Positions 50,192 to 59,740 of a stretch of DNA of 64,000 bases are shown here, piece by piece. Where the stretch lies: IMG/VR virus record IMGVR_UViG_3300043446_005369, positions 1 through 64,000 of that record; one strand, given 5' to 3'. The position numbers and the translations under genes were made by a program. The DNA is from a virus. The number at the start of each line of letters is the position of its first letter. The first letter of the stretch is position 1. The notes under the pieces were generated by a model that saw only the letters and a program-made list of their open reading frames with translations, searched no databases and had not been told where the DNA came from.

Positions 50192-52915
50192 TTATTGATA
50201 TTCCCACATGTAGCTCCATTCGGAAGAAACATCACCATATTCATCTAAATTCCATACTTCCAGTGATCCTTTTTGATTATTTTGATTTGCAAAAACCCAC
50301 ATGTCTCCAGTTTCTTTTTCAATATCAATTCCAGATAGTTCTTCTAGACCATCAGAAATAAATCCAAAAGGAGACATGTCTTGATCAATTTGGTTTTTTT
50401 GTTCCTCATAAATTCTTTTTCTGACATCATTATCTGTCATTTCTTTGAAATATTCTTGAGCAACAAGCCAAGCAAATATCACAAGACACATTGCTAGATC
50501 ATCATTACAACCTTCTTCAGCTTCAAATGAATTATGTTTTTGAATAAATGTGGTTAACTCTGCAATGATGTCATAATCATTAATCATTAATTTATCATCT
50601 TCAATCAGCAATTTTAAGTTAGAGCAACCTAACTTTTTAACTGCAGATGTCATTCTTACACCCATTTGCGATTTTTTCCCACTAAAACCTGAACCAACAA
50701 TCTGCCCAGCTCGACCTCTCATAGAGCACATAAGCATATTATCATATTCAAGATCATAATGCAAAATACTAGCAACTTGCTCACCAATATCATTAACTTC
50801 TGCTAAGACCCAAGCATTGTTATAACCTTTTGCTACTTTTTCAATAATACTTGGAAAAAGCATAGGTTTGATTTCATTATTTTTATATTTTGCTACTACT
50901 TTATATGGAAAATTGGTAATATCAAATACAATAAATGAAGAATAGTCATTTCCAATTCCTCTCGCAACATCGACAGTAATTAGATAATTATTTTCTTCTT
51001 TTGGATTTTCATATACATCTAATCCCTTTTCCCCTCTTTTAACTGGATCATCATAAGTTAAAATTTTAAGTTTACTTGGATTGATTAATGTTCCTACAGA
51101 TCCCAGGAATTCGCAAAGGTGCTCAGCCCTAAACTGTTCTTCACTAGTATTTGCAATTGTCTCTGCTTTCCACTTTTCATCTCTACCTGGAACTTCTGAC
51201 CAATGAACTTCAGTAGCAACAAATTGATTTTTATTTCTTTCAGCATCGTGCCACATTCTATAGAAGTGGTTCATGCCTTTTGGTGTTGAAACGACAATAA
51301 CTTTTGTTGATTTACCTGAAGAAATTGTAGGATATACAGAAGCAAAGAAATCGTCTGCAATGTGATTCGGAACGAATGCAAATTCGTCAAGGAAGATAAT
51401 ATTAAATGTCATACCACGAACTGCAGATGCAGAAGTAGATGCTGCAATAATCTTAGAACCGTTTTCTAATTCTAGAGATCCTTTGTTCCACGATATAATA
51501 CCCTGTTGCATCCATTTTGGTAGATTCTCATAAGATAATTGAAGTCTACTTAAAAGTTCTCTGGAAGTAGATGCCTTGTTTGCCAAAATTCCAATGTTTA
51601 CGTTGTCATTAAAAACAACATAATGCAATAGATAAGATACTACGGTAGTTGAATTGTGAGTAGGTATAAATGTTTTTCCGCACAAAAATAAATGATCATC
51701 ACTATCTACTTGGAGGCAACAAACTGGAACACTTTCAACTTTTTCTATTTTATGTATATAAATTCGTTTATTTTGTGGCCTTTCGTTTTTATTAAAATTA
51801 ATTAATTTTATTTTTCTAGGAAGATTAAATATTTTTTCTTTACTCGCAAAACGAATCGTATAATACCAACAATTATTAATTAATTTCCTAGATACTCTAG
51901 ATTTTATTCCCAATGAAGAGAGTAATTCTATAACTTGAATAATGAGTTCGTAGTTTTTTTGATAAAATTCAAATGATTGTGTTTTTGTTATTGACCCATC
52001 AGTGTCCATCAAACCACGAAGTAATTCCATTCTTTGTTCGACCGATGAACGAAGATATAATTCTGGAATATGCTTGTGTTTTAATAAATTATTATCTTTT
52101 AATTTTTTTTGCAAATTTTTACACTTAAATGTAATACAATTATTATTTTCTCTTTCATATTCAACATCAATTTTAGTTTTATAAAATTCATAATCATCTT
52201 TATGTGAAATAATTCTTCCATCCGAAGAAAATCCATCACCTAACCAAACACCAAGGAGGTATGGATCAATCGGAAGATTTTTATTTTCTCCCACAAAAGG
52301 ATTTGTATAATCGATATATAATGATCCGATTACGCCCCTTCCTCTTTTATTGTTTATTTTTTTTAAATATTTTGAATAAATCTCATTTGTTGTTAATATT
52401 TTTTTTCCAGTTCTCCAATATACCGAATTTACTTCCCATAAATGATCACCATCAGCAATAATTTCTTCCCCATTATCAAAATATATTTTATAACATTGAT
52501 GATTAAACATCGTTTCTGTTTTAAAAGTAACAGAAACAGGATTGCCGCTTGGTGATAGTATTTTATCTCCAACTTTAACTTCCTCCATTGTTGTCCAACC
52601 AGCTGGAGTTGGAATAGGAGTATCCAATGCCAAAGCCTTTCCAACCTGTCTAGGCATCTTGCAAATATTAAATCTGTTTTTATGGAAATTTGTAATCAGT
52701 TTTTCTTGAAATGGCCATAAGTTAAATTTAACTAAGCCATCATCTACGTTTACGATTTTAATATAATTTTTAGCAAAATATACAGGATCTTCCTTACACT
52801 TCAAAAATTCAATGACTTGCTCTTCAGTCCATTGAATAGGGGTATTTGCTCTCTTTAAATTTGGATTGGAGAGATAAGCATCACCTTGTTTTAATTGGAT
52901 ATCTTCAATTGCCAT
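50192..52915 (-). CDS. 17: Terminase large subunit gp17, interrupted by an intein
   Basis: 907 residues as translated; removing the 328-residue intein leaves 579, near T4 gp17 (610). It is the packaging motor. The intein splits the Walker A loop: N-extein ends KMPRQVGK, C-extein resumes STTVVSYLLHYVV. Walker B is NIIFLDEFAFV, and ATPase coupling includes VVSTPKG. The C-terminal nuclease shows ITVDVARGIGNDYS, LAEVNDIGEQV and the later acidic NDDLAMCLVI. Without splicing, ATP binding would be destroyed. Confidence 0.96.
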   Translation of the reverse strand: MAIEDIQLKQGDAYLSNPNLKRANTPIQWTEEQVIEFLKCKEDPVYFAKNYIKIVNVDDGLVKFNLWPFQEKLITNFHKNRFNICKMPRQVGKALALDTPIPTPAGWTTMEEVKVGDKILSPSGNPVSVTFKTETMFNHQCYKIYFDNGEEIIADGDHLWEVNSVYWRTGKKILTTNEIYSKYLKKINNKRGRGVIGSLYIDYTNPFVGENKNLPIDPYLLGVWLGDGFSSDGRIISHKDDYEFYKTKIDVEYERENNNCITFKCKNLQKKLKDNNLLKHKHIPELYLRSSVEQRMELLRGLMDTDGSITKTQSFEFYQKNYELIIQVIELLSSLGIKSRVSRKLINNCWYYTIRFASKEKIFNLPRKIKLINFNKNERPQNKRIYIHKIEKVESVPVCCLQVDSDDHLFLCGKTFIPTHNSTTVVSYLLHYVVFNDNVNIGILANKASTSRELLSRLQLSYENLPKWMQQGIISWNKGSLELENGSKIIAASTSASAVRGMTFNIIFLDEFAFVPNHIADDFFASVYPTISSGKSTKVIVVSTPKGMNHFYRMWHDAERNKNQFVATEVHWSEVPGRDEKWKAETIANTSEEQFRAEHLCEFLGSVGTLINPSKLKILTYDDPVKRGEKGLDVYENPKEENNYLITVDVARGIGNDYSSFIVFDITNFPYKVVAKYKNNEIKPMLFPSIIEKVAKGYNNAWVLAEVNDIGEQVASILHYDLEYDNMLMCSMRGRAGQIVGSGFSGKKSQMGVRMTSAVKKLGCSNLKLLIEDDKLMINDYDIIAELTTFIQKHNSFEAEEGCNDDLAMCLVIFAWLVAQEYFKEMTDNDVRKRIYEEQKNQIDQDMSPFGFISDGLEELSGIDIEKETGDMWVFANQNNQKGSLEVWNLDEYGDVSSEWSYMWEYQ
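51653..52636 (-). mobile_element. Class 3-like intein in the terminase P-loop
   Basis: 328 residues from Ala1 (ALALDTPIPTPAGW) to Asn421 of the precursor, followed by Ser+1. It lacks Cys1 but has the class 3 triad: Trp160 in DGDHLWEV, Cys400 in VPVCCLQVDS and Thr419 in IPTHN. Endonuclease motifs are LLGVWLGDG (220-228) and LLRGLMDTDG (298-307). Confidence 0.93.
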
Positions 52916-52916
52916 A

Positions 52917-54161
52917 TTATGTTAAATCTAAAAATTGTATAGAACCGATAAAATTAGTTGACGTGCCTTCGACAACTCTTGCTGCAAGTGTATAAATATC
53001 ACTAACTTTCGATTGAGTTCTTCCTAATTGTAGATCCCAATTATAGGTTGTTTCAATGTTAATAGGATTTGTTACTTTATTTGCAGCAGAAACATAATCA
53101 TTTAGAACTATAGTTCCTCCAGTTACAATTCCAACCGAATCATAGTTTTGTTGGACATTAGGTGATGATGTATTCACCCAATTTGTGGCTGAAATTTGAC
53201 CATTTTTAATAAGTACTACTTCTACAATAGACCCACCGCCACTGGAATCCGCAGAAAATGAAAATGCTTTAGGTAAAATAATTGCATCTTCCCTGCCAGG
53301 AGCCAAACGAATACTCACAATAGGAGTAAAATTACTACTACTTGCAATTCCAGTAACTAACGATGGTCTTCTTGCAATATCCCTTGCAACTACTTTTTCG
53401 TATCCACCATTAGATTGAACTGAAACACAAATCTGTTTCATAGTAGATGGTGATGTTGTAATTCCAGTATTTAAAATTTCATATCTAACAGGAAGAGATG
53501 CAGTTGTCATATATACACTATCAATAATATTAGCATGTTCAAATCTATGAGCTATATGAAAATTGCCTTCTTCATGAGCAAATCCACAACGTACTGCCCC
53601 CACTCCCAACCATTCATATTCAGTAAACATTAATTGAGCTTTGGTTAAATCTAAAATATGACCAGTAACACCTTCGCCATCGAATTTGTCTACATTCCAT
53701 TCAGATTGGGGAACACGGATTTCTGTAGTAATTCCAGATTTAGCAGTCCTCATCATCCAATATGTAGTAGTAATTCCAGATTCCGAAGTAATTTGTTCTA
53801 GAAATACTCCATTTTGCGATGATCCATAACCAACTCTCTGTGTGAGATTTGGTTTTGGTAGATTCATTACAAATGTTTGTAAAACTTGCAATGCTTTTCC
53901 GGACTGATATGAAAAAACTCTTTTACTTTCTCTTATAAAAGAACATCCTGCAGTTGTCCCCACTCCAAGAGTTGCAGTACTTTGATGAGTAATAATTCCT
54001 ACAGTGGATCCAGTTCCAACTATAACATCATCGAAATCACCATCTTGACTATATCTATGTGTACTATCAAAAAGTGTATATGGTGTAGATACCTTTAATC
54101 TTCCAAATAAATCTCCGCTAAATCCTTTTCCAAGTGGTGACTGATCATATAAATGAGACAT
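52917..54161 (-). CDS. Virion structural protein between gp17 and gp16 cluster (414 aa)
   Basis: 414 residues from an ATG that overlaps the previous stop as TAATG. It starts MSHLYDQSPLGKGFSGDLFGR and is beta-rich and low in charge, with FEHANIIDSVYMTTASLPVRYE. Related proteins occur near the terminase of cyanophages and are labelled virion proteins. It may belong to the head-tail or tail-surface structures. Exact role unknown. Confidence 0.75.
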   Translation of the reverse strand: MSHLYDQSPLGKGFSGDLFGRLKVSTPYTLFDSTHRYSQDGDFDDVIVGTGSTVGIITHQSTATLGVGTTAGCSFIRESKRVFSYQSGKALQVLQTFVMNLPKPNLTQRVGYGSSQNGVFLEQITSESGITTTYWMMRTAKSGITTEIRVPQSEWNVDKFDGEGVTGHILDLTKAQLMFTEYEWLGVGAVRCGFAHEEGNFHIAHRFEHANIIDSVYMTTASLPVRYEILNTGITTSPSTMKQICVSVQSNGGYEKVVARDIARRPSLVTGIASSSNFTPIVSIRLAPGREDAIILPKAFSFSADSSGGGSIVEVVLIKNGQISATNWVNTSSPNVQQNYDSVGIVTGGTIVLNDYVSAANKVTNPINIETTYNWDLQLGRTQSKVSDIYTLAARVVEGTSTNFIGSIQFLDLT

Positions 54162-54874
54162 TAGATTACCCTCCAAGAATTACCTTTCCATATAAATGTT
54201 AAACTACCATAATCATAAGCAAGAATTGCACGATCTCTACCATCAATCAAATCATCCCCTGAAGGTAGTATTGTAATATATCTATTCGTTCCTTTGGATG
54301 CTTCTCCTAACTCATCTTTAACTACAAATATCTTTCCTTGCCTATCTGCTTTTGGAAGTCTAATTGATACTGCACCTGAATAATTAACTCCAATATAATA
54401 ATCTCTAGGTGTAATTGTATAGAATGATGTAGTTACCGAAGTAACTGGCACATCCATAAATGCGAGATTTGTTTCACCACCTCCACCAAGAGTAGAAAGT
54501 TGTTGTTGAATTCTCTCCAAAAATAACTTATAATGTTTTTGCAAATCTTCATGTGTTGCAAAATTTTGATTTATTGGAGTGATTGGATCTTCTTTTTGTT
54601 TAATATTTGATGGTTCAGATAAAAGTCCCAAAGATTTTTCTATCAATGTCTCTTCCTTCAAGGGAGGAGGAGAAATATTACTTAAATTACCAAAATCATC
54701 AGGAGGATCTGGTAATTTAATTTTTTTATCTTTTAATTTTTTCTTTACTTTGTTATCTGGATATATAAAATTTTCAAATTCTTTTAGAATTTTCTTATCC
54801 TTTTCAATTTCTTCATTTTTTTGTCGTCTTTCTTGAGCTATTAATTTAAAAAAATCAGATAATTCGTTGCTCAT
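54161..54874 (-). CDS. Virion structural protein, coiled N-terminus and beta C-terminus (237 aa)
   Basis: 237 residues. The first 60 are charged and helical (SDFFKLIAQERRQKNEEI), followed by a Pro-rich linker. From about residue 130 the protein turns beta-rich: DYYIGVNYSGAVSIRLPKA, GKIFVVKDELGEA, DDLIDGRDRAILAYDYGSL and WKGNSWRVI. This resembles the C-terminal domain of phage fibre or decoration proteins. Role unknown. Confidence 0.7.
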   Translation of the reverse strand: MSNELSDFFKLIAQERRQKNEEIEKDKKILKEFENFIYPDNKVKKKLKDKKIKLPDPPDDFGNLSNISPPPLKEETLIEKSLGLLSEPSNIKQKEDPITPINQNFATHEDLQKHYKLFLERIQQQLSTLGGGGETNLAFMDVPVTSVTTSFYTITPRDYYIGVNYSGAVSIRLPKADRQGKIFVVKDELGEASKGTNRYITILPSGDDLIDGRDRAILAYDYGSLTFIWKGNSWRVI

Positions 54875-54875
54875 A

Positions 54876-56237
54876 TCAGCAATTCCAGGATCTTAAGGAT
54901 TTATTGATCCTCGAATTTGGATCTCTTGCTGTTTTCGCTGAAGTTAATTTTTTCTTCATTCCAGTCATACGTGAGCAAAAGCTCTTTCTTCTATTCCAGG
55001 CTTTTTCTCCTTTTTTGAGTTTTGAAGGATCTTTAGTTACTGCAGTTTTTAACTTTGAGCCGGGATTTTCTTTTCTATAAGATTCAACACCAGCTTTATT
55101 CAATCCTCCGGATTCCCTTTTCCCTTCTTTACGTTGCCAAGCTGCGGTTTTAGCTTCAAGTACAAATTGCTCAAAAGTTTTAAGTTTTGAAGGATGTATA
55201 GAAGCAGCTTGTTTTCGATCAAATTTTTCTTGTTCAGCATCTTCTCCAATATAATTGCCATCAGGATCATAATGTGCTACATCTAATTTTCTAGATTTAT
55301 TTTTAGCTAAAGGAAATAGTTTAGCTCCAGTTGGTTTTGGCTCTTGATCTTTTGGATAAATTCTTTTTCCTTTTTCGCCTTTAAGGCCAGGGGCATTTGG
55401 CAATACTGGACCACGTTCTACGTTCTCTTTCATTTCACCACTATCTACATAATCCGCAGCAGAATCTAGATAGTCGGCAGCTTTTGTGATTTTTGATTGC
55501 ACCCACGCCTCGATATTTCCTTCTCCCTTCATTTTTTTACGAAGTCTTTTTACAGCAGATGAAATTGTGTAAAGTTCTGATCTTGCCATAGAATGCTCAT
55601 GATCAACTGCTTCTGGCATATTTCCGGGATGTGGTGTATTTGGAGTGTATTTATTTCCCAAACGTATTGGCTGGGAAAACATATCCCAAACTCGTTCTCC
55701 ATATTTACACTCATTTCTGGTTTCATTTTTATTGCATTTAGGGCAATATCTGACACCATTCGATTCGGCCACTGGCACACAATTCGGAACTTCTTTGCCA
55801 TTTTTTATTTTTGTGCGTGGAGTTCCTAATTTTTTTCCTGACCAACATTTGCTTGCTCCAACATTTTTTCTAGCTTGTTTAATTCCCTCATCAATCTTTA
55901 AGGTTTTGGGGTATCCTTTTTCACCTTTTTTTGCTGGACGTTCACCACGGGCTCTCTTTGCATGAATGTTATCCCATAAGCCCATTTTTTCTTCATTTAC
56001 ATCCTTAAATTTTTTATGGTTTTTAATTGCAGATTTTTCCATTTTTTTAAGTCTTGTGTAATAATCGGGAATTTCGTCCAAATGTTGAAGAGCAATATCA
56101 GTAGCTAAATCTTTATCTTTAGTATGTTCATGTTCAATTTGAACTCCCATCTTGAGTTGATTTTGAACAAATGAAACATCTAAACGATGTTTTTTTGCTA
56201 TGCTTTCTACTGTGCTATGAGATTTTATTTGAGTCAC
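54876..56237 (-). CDS. Mosaic protein: DUF5661-like, internal CTS, DUF6321-like
   Basis: 453 residues built of modules. Residues 1-70 (IAKKHRLDVSFVQNQL, then EHTKDKDLATDIALQHLDE and IPDYYTRL) resemble DUF5661. GLWDNIHAKRARGERPAKKG follows, then CPKC and NECKYG cysteines. SMARSELYTISSAVKRL with WVQSKITKAADYLDSAADYV is a helical module known from phage virion proteins. At about residue 355, KLKTFEQFVLEAKTA looks like an internal capsid-targeting tag with a V-L-E site. The end, NRRKSFCSRMTGMKKKL to INKSLRSWNC, resembles DUF6321. It lies between gp16 and gp17. Family names are from memory. Confidence 0.75.
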   Translation of the reverse strand: MTQIKSHSTVESIAKKHRLDVSFVQNQLKMGVQIEHEHTKDKDLATDIALQHLDEIPDYYTRLKKMEKSAIKNHKKFKDVNEEKMGLWDNIHAKRARGERPAKKGEKGYPKTLKIDEGIKQARKNVGASKCWSGKKLGTPRTKIKNGKEVPNCVPVAESNGVRYCPKCNKNETRNECKYGERVWDMFSQPIRLGNKYTPNTPHPGNMPEAVDHEHSMARSELYTISSAVKRLRKKMKGEGNIEAWVQSKITKAADYLDSAADYVDSGEMKENVERGPVLPNAPGLKGEKGKRIYPKDQEPKPTGAKLFPLAKNKSRKLDVAHYDPDGNYIGEDAEQEKFDRKQAASIHPSKLKTFEQFVLEAKTAAWQRKEGKRESGGLNKAGVESYRKENPGSKLKTAVTKDPSKLKKGEKAWNRRKSFCSRMTGMKKKLTSAKTARDPNSRINKSLRSWNC

Positions 56238-56246
56238 AATAATATG

Positions 56247-56672
56247 TTATTCTTTATTATTTAGAAAACCTTGTTTTAGAATTTTAGATAGTTCTGATGT
56301 TGATCCTACAAAGATTGCATTATTCATAGTGTTATTTGTAGTTTTAATATTCTTATCATCATCAATTTCTTTGAGTTTTTTCTGAAGATCTATCAATTTA
56401 TCTGTAACATCACCCACACTTTTAATTAATTGACCTGCAACTTCATATGCTCTAGCTTGCCCACCCTCATTTGCAATTTCTAATATTCCATTAATTGCTT
56501 CCTGTCCTTTTTCAATTAATGAATATAAATTCGCTCTTGTATATTCATAATCTTTATCAACATCATCTATTTTAATTGGGGATACTTCAATACTTTCCTT
56601 TACCTTTTCAACATCGGCAAATTTACTTTCAATATTTAATGCTGAATCTAAATTTTCAAATTGATTTTTCAT
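56247..56672 (-). CDS. 16: Terminase small subunit gp16
   Basis: 141 residues, helical. It regulates gp17 and recognises DNA for packaging. A central helical pair (DYEYTRANLYSLIEKGQEAI, then QARAYEVAGQLIKSVGDVTD) is typical. Position after gp15 follows the T4 order 13-14-15-16-17, but here three extra genes separate it from gp17. Confidence 0.92.
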   Translation of the reverse strand: MKNQFENLDSALNIESKFADVEKVKESIEVSPIKIDDVDKDYEYTRANLYSLIEKGQEAINGILEIANEGGQARAYEVAGQLIKSVGDVTDKLIDLQKKLKEIDDDKNIKTTNNTMNNAIFVGSTSELSKILKQGFLNNKE

Positions 56673-56677
56673 GGTCT

Positions 56678-57475
56678 TTAAATATCAGATTGTTGGGTTG
56701 GACTATATGATTTACCGTCAAAAAACATTTCCAATGATTCATTGAATCCATAGTCATCAGTAGGTTCTGCATCAATTGGATCAGGTGTTACTGTGTATCT
56801 CATTTCCCTCTTTGCGGTTTGAGTATCGCTTCCACTATAATAATCAACTTGGACTTTTCGAATAAGACCTTCTGCGGTGTCTGAAATTGGACCAAAAAGA
56901 TATATTTTTGCGGTAAAGTTAAAAGTATATATTAAAATTCTTCTTGTTGAAAAATCTCCTTCATAATCGTCAGTAAAACTAACACTATCCAATACAATTG
57001 GTATATCTTTTTTTTCTCCTATCGAATCTACAAGATCTAAAGTTAGATTAAATGATGGTTGAAAATAAGGTAAAATTTGCTCAACAACTTGTAATGCATC
57101 ATCTTGCAATTTACTAATCAAGTTTACTTGAAATCCTATATTATAGGGCACCGGCATAAAAACTTTTTTCAAATTTGCCCCATCAGAAGCCTTAAATGAT
57201 TGCGTCACACCAGCTTTTCTTGACGGATCATATTCTATCGATACCATTTCATAAGCCAATCTAGGCAATGTCATTGCAATTGGTTTATTTAATTCTGGTT
57301 GTTGTTCAATTCTGGCAAGAAATTTTTGAATTGGACCGTAAGCGATTGGTACTTTAATTTGACTTATACTATCACCATCAGAATTTTTATGACGAATATC
57401 GATGTCATTAAATAATGTACCAAAAGCTATGATTGTTTTTCTAATAATTTGATGATAGAAATATGAGGATAACAT
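56678..57475 (-). CDS. 15: Tail sheath stabiliser gp15
   Basis: 265 residues, near T4 gp15 (272). It caps the tail and connects it to the neck. SYFYHQIIRKTIIAFGTLFND and KVPIAYGPIQKFLAR with LPRLAYEMVSIEYDPSRK are the family's strongest motifs. It overlaps the gp14 stop by one base. Confidence 0.95.
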   Translation of the reverse strand: MLSSYFYHQIIRKTIIAFGTLFNDIDIRHKNSDGDSISQIKVPIAYGPIQKFLARIEQQPELNKPIAMTLPRLAYEMVSIEYDPSRKAGVTQSFKASDGANLKKVFMPVPYNIGFQVNLISKLQDDALQVVEQILPYFQPSFNLTLDLVDSIGEKKDIPIVLDSVSFTDDYEGDFSTRRILIYTFNFTAKIYLFGPISDTAEGLIRKVQVDYYSGSDTQTAKREMRYTVTPDPIDAEPTDDYGFNESLEMFFDGKSYSPTQQSDI

Positions 57476-58872
57476 TAGTAAAAACCGAAAGGATTTGTTT
57501 CTGAAAAATCTATAATTTCATTAGCTTCTGTTTGAATTATTTCATTATCACCATATTTATCTTGTTTATCCCATAAATCAAAAGGTGCTATCGCATACGT
57601 TGCGGAAGATATTGATCCAACAATAGTTTCTCCCGGTTGAAATCCAAGTGTATTATTACTAATATTCATATATGATACTTTAAGAATCTTTGATGGAGAA
57701 TCCCATGATTTAACTCTCGCAGTAGTACCAGAAATCGAACCCGTTACAATTTCATTAAATATATAAGTTCCAAATCCACTAATAATAGAAGGAGGATCAA
57801 TAATTATATTTGGTGATTGATTGTATCCGATTCCCGGACTCGAAATTGCAATTGAAACAACTTCTCCATTTCCATTGATGTTTGTAACGGCTAAAGCTGT
57901 TTGGCCAACACCAGATGGCCCAGAAATGGAGATATTCGGTCTATTAATATATCCGGAACCGGAATTATTTACTAAAATTTGAACTACACCACTTTGATTT
58001 TTTTCTATTTCACATGTTGCTGCTGCGTTTGTCCCTCCACCTCCAGTAATAGTAACGGAGGGGGCTATAGTATATCCAATACCAGCATGTGTTAATAAAA
58101 TATTCTTTATGGATCTTGTAGAGCCATTCAATGAGGACATAACAGCAACTGCGCTTGCGTTAGTTCCTCCGGGTGGTGCAGGAGTTATGTTTATTTGAGG
58201 TGTAGTAGTATATCCAAACCCATCGTTAATTAAATATATATTTTTGACGTAACCAGTACCGATTGTTGCTGTTGCCGTAGCAGTAGATCCAAGTGATACC
58301 AAATTTAAATCTACAATATATCCTTCCTCTTTAATACTATGATCCACATCAGGTATAGTGGTATCAATGATTTCATCTTCATATTCAAATAGTTCACATT
58401 TTAGTTGATAAACATAAAGTTTACCTAATTGATAAAATGGATTTTCATGTTCAACAAATTTAACTTCGAATAATCTTTTTCCTAATGGAAAAAAGATTAA
58501 GTCTCCTTCTCTGGGTCTATTTGATAATTCTATTTCAGAAGGATTTTTATTATTTAAAAATTGGACTATAAAATTTTCAAATCTTTCTCTAGATATAACT
58601 AAACTTACTTCATCCTTTAAGGATACACCGAATTTCGATAGTATATCTCCTTGACCAGTATATCCATCATAATTTTCTAGGTATGCTTCAATTGAGAAAG
58701 AATCATTAAATTTTGAAGAAGAAACTTCTTTTAAAATTGTTTCTTTTCTTACAAATTTTCTAGGTATGTATATGATTTCAACGCCAAACATTCGAATTTG
58801 TTCGTTAATTAAATCTTGCAATAACCCTTGTTCACCCAGACTACTATTTAAAAAAAATGAATTAAGTGTCAT
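57475..58872 (-). CDS. 14: Neck protein gp14 with an inserted GxGY repeat array
   Basis: 465 residues against about 256 in T4. The N-terminal 190 residues are the gp14 core (LLQDLINEQIRMFGVEIIYI, EAYLENYDGYTGQGDILSKF). Then four repeats of about 35 residues follow, each with a GxGY motif (NDGFGYTTTPQINI, HAGIGYTIAPSVTI, NSGSGYINRPNISI, SPGIGYNQSPNIII). The C-terminus FDLWDKQDKYGDNEIIQ closes the core. The insert probably forms beta domains on the neck surface. Confidence 0.94.
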   Translation of the reverse strand: MTLNSFFLNSSLGEQGLLQDLINEQIRMFGVEIIYIPRKFVRKETILKEVSSSKFNDSFSIEAYLENYDGYTGQGDILSKFGVSLKDEVSLVISRERFENFIVQFLNNKNPSEIELSNRPREGDLIFFPLGKRLFEVKFVEHENPFYQLGKLYVYQLKCELFEYEDEIIDTTIPDVDHSIKEEGYIVDLNLVSLGSTATATATIGTGYVKNIYLINDGFGYTTTPQINITPAPPGGTNASAVAVMSSLNGSTRSIKNILLTHAGIGYTIAPSVTITGGGGTNAAATCEIEKNQSGVVQILVNNSGSGYINRPNISISGPSGVGQTALAVTNINGNGEVVSIAISSPGIGYNQSPNIIIDPPSIISGFGTYIFNEIVTGSISGTTARVKSWDSPSKILKVSYMNISNNTLGFQPGETIVGSISSATYAIAPFDLWDKQDKYGDNEIIQTEANEIIDFSETNPFGFY

Positions 58873-59714
58873 TATCCAATAAAATCGTAAGGTGGTAATT
58901 CGTATTCTTGGGTCATTCTAGATTTAATATCCTCTAGTTCCTTTACCCCTTCGTCATATAGCTCTCTGGCATTAAATTCCAATCCACCGGGGAGTTTGAC
59001 ACCTCTATATTTAATTAAATTCCAGCCCCACTGCTTTTTCATTAAAGCAGTAAGGTATTTTTTTAAGAAACTATCATTATATACTTTAGTAAAATTATTT
59101 GGATCTAAAATTCTATAACAATCAATAATAATAAAAGTATCTTTAGATTTTGCTCCCCAATCTATATCTAAATAAAGCCTATTTTGTCTTTTATTGAATC
59201 TAATTTGTTTATCTGGAGATAATAGAAAATCAATATCTTCTAGATAACTTTTTACCATTGCATATTGTAATAATTCAACTGAATTAAAATAATATAAATC
59301 ATTTAAAAATAATTGATATTTAATGCTCCACATTCCACCAGAAATAGAGCTAGTATCAAATTTAAAAACTTTTTCTATACCAATTACGGTGTCTGGAACT
59401 TGTATAAAATTAGAGTTTTCATAAAAATTATAATTAATATTACCAATACCAGGAACTTCAGCGGACGCAGTAGTGGTTACAATTCCAATTCCATCAGTAT
59501 TTTTTGCTTTACCTCTATCTATATCTTCTTGCGTAATTTTATATTTTAAGAACATTCGTTCGACACCATCGAAATGTCTTTCATAAAAATATTGAAGAGC
59601 ATCATCCACTAGATCATCGATCTGTTCTTCATCTAAATTAATTTCTAGAACTGGTGCCCCCAATTTTCGGAGGCAATAATCTATTAGCTCTTGTCTACTT
59701 GTAGGTTTTGACAT
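58872..59714 (-). CDS. 13: Neck protein gp13
   Basis: 280 residues, near T4 gp13 (309). It joins head and tail with gp14. SRQELIDYCLRKLGAPVLEI and LVDDALQYFYERHFDGVER are the typical opening; the end GVKELEDIKSRMTQEYELPPYDF is also conserved. It overlaps gp14 by one base. Confidence 0.95.
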   Translation of the reverse strand: MSKPTSRQELIDYCLRKLGAPVLEINLDEEQIDDLVDDALQYFYERHFDGVERMFLKYKITQEDIDRGKAKNTDGIGIVTTTASAEVPGIGNINYNFYENSNFIQVPDTVIGIEKVFKFDTSSISGGMWSIKYQLFLNDLYYFNSVELLQYAMVKSYLEDIDFLLSPDKQIRFNKRQNRLYLDIDWGAKSKDTFIIIDCYRILDPNNFTKVYNDSFLKKYLTALMKKQWGWNLIKYRGVKLPGGLEFNARELYDEGVKELEDIKSRMTQEYELPPYDFIG

Positions 59715-59740
59715 TCAAGTATTTAATTAGTTATTTGTAT

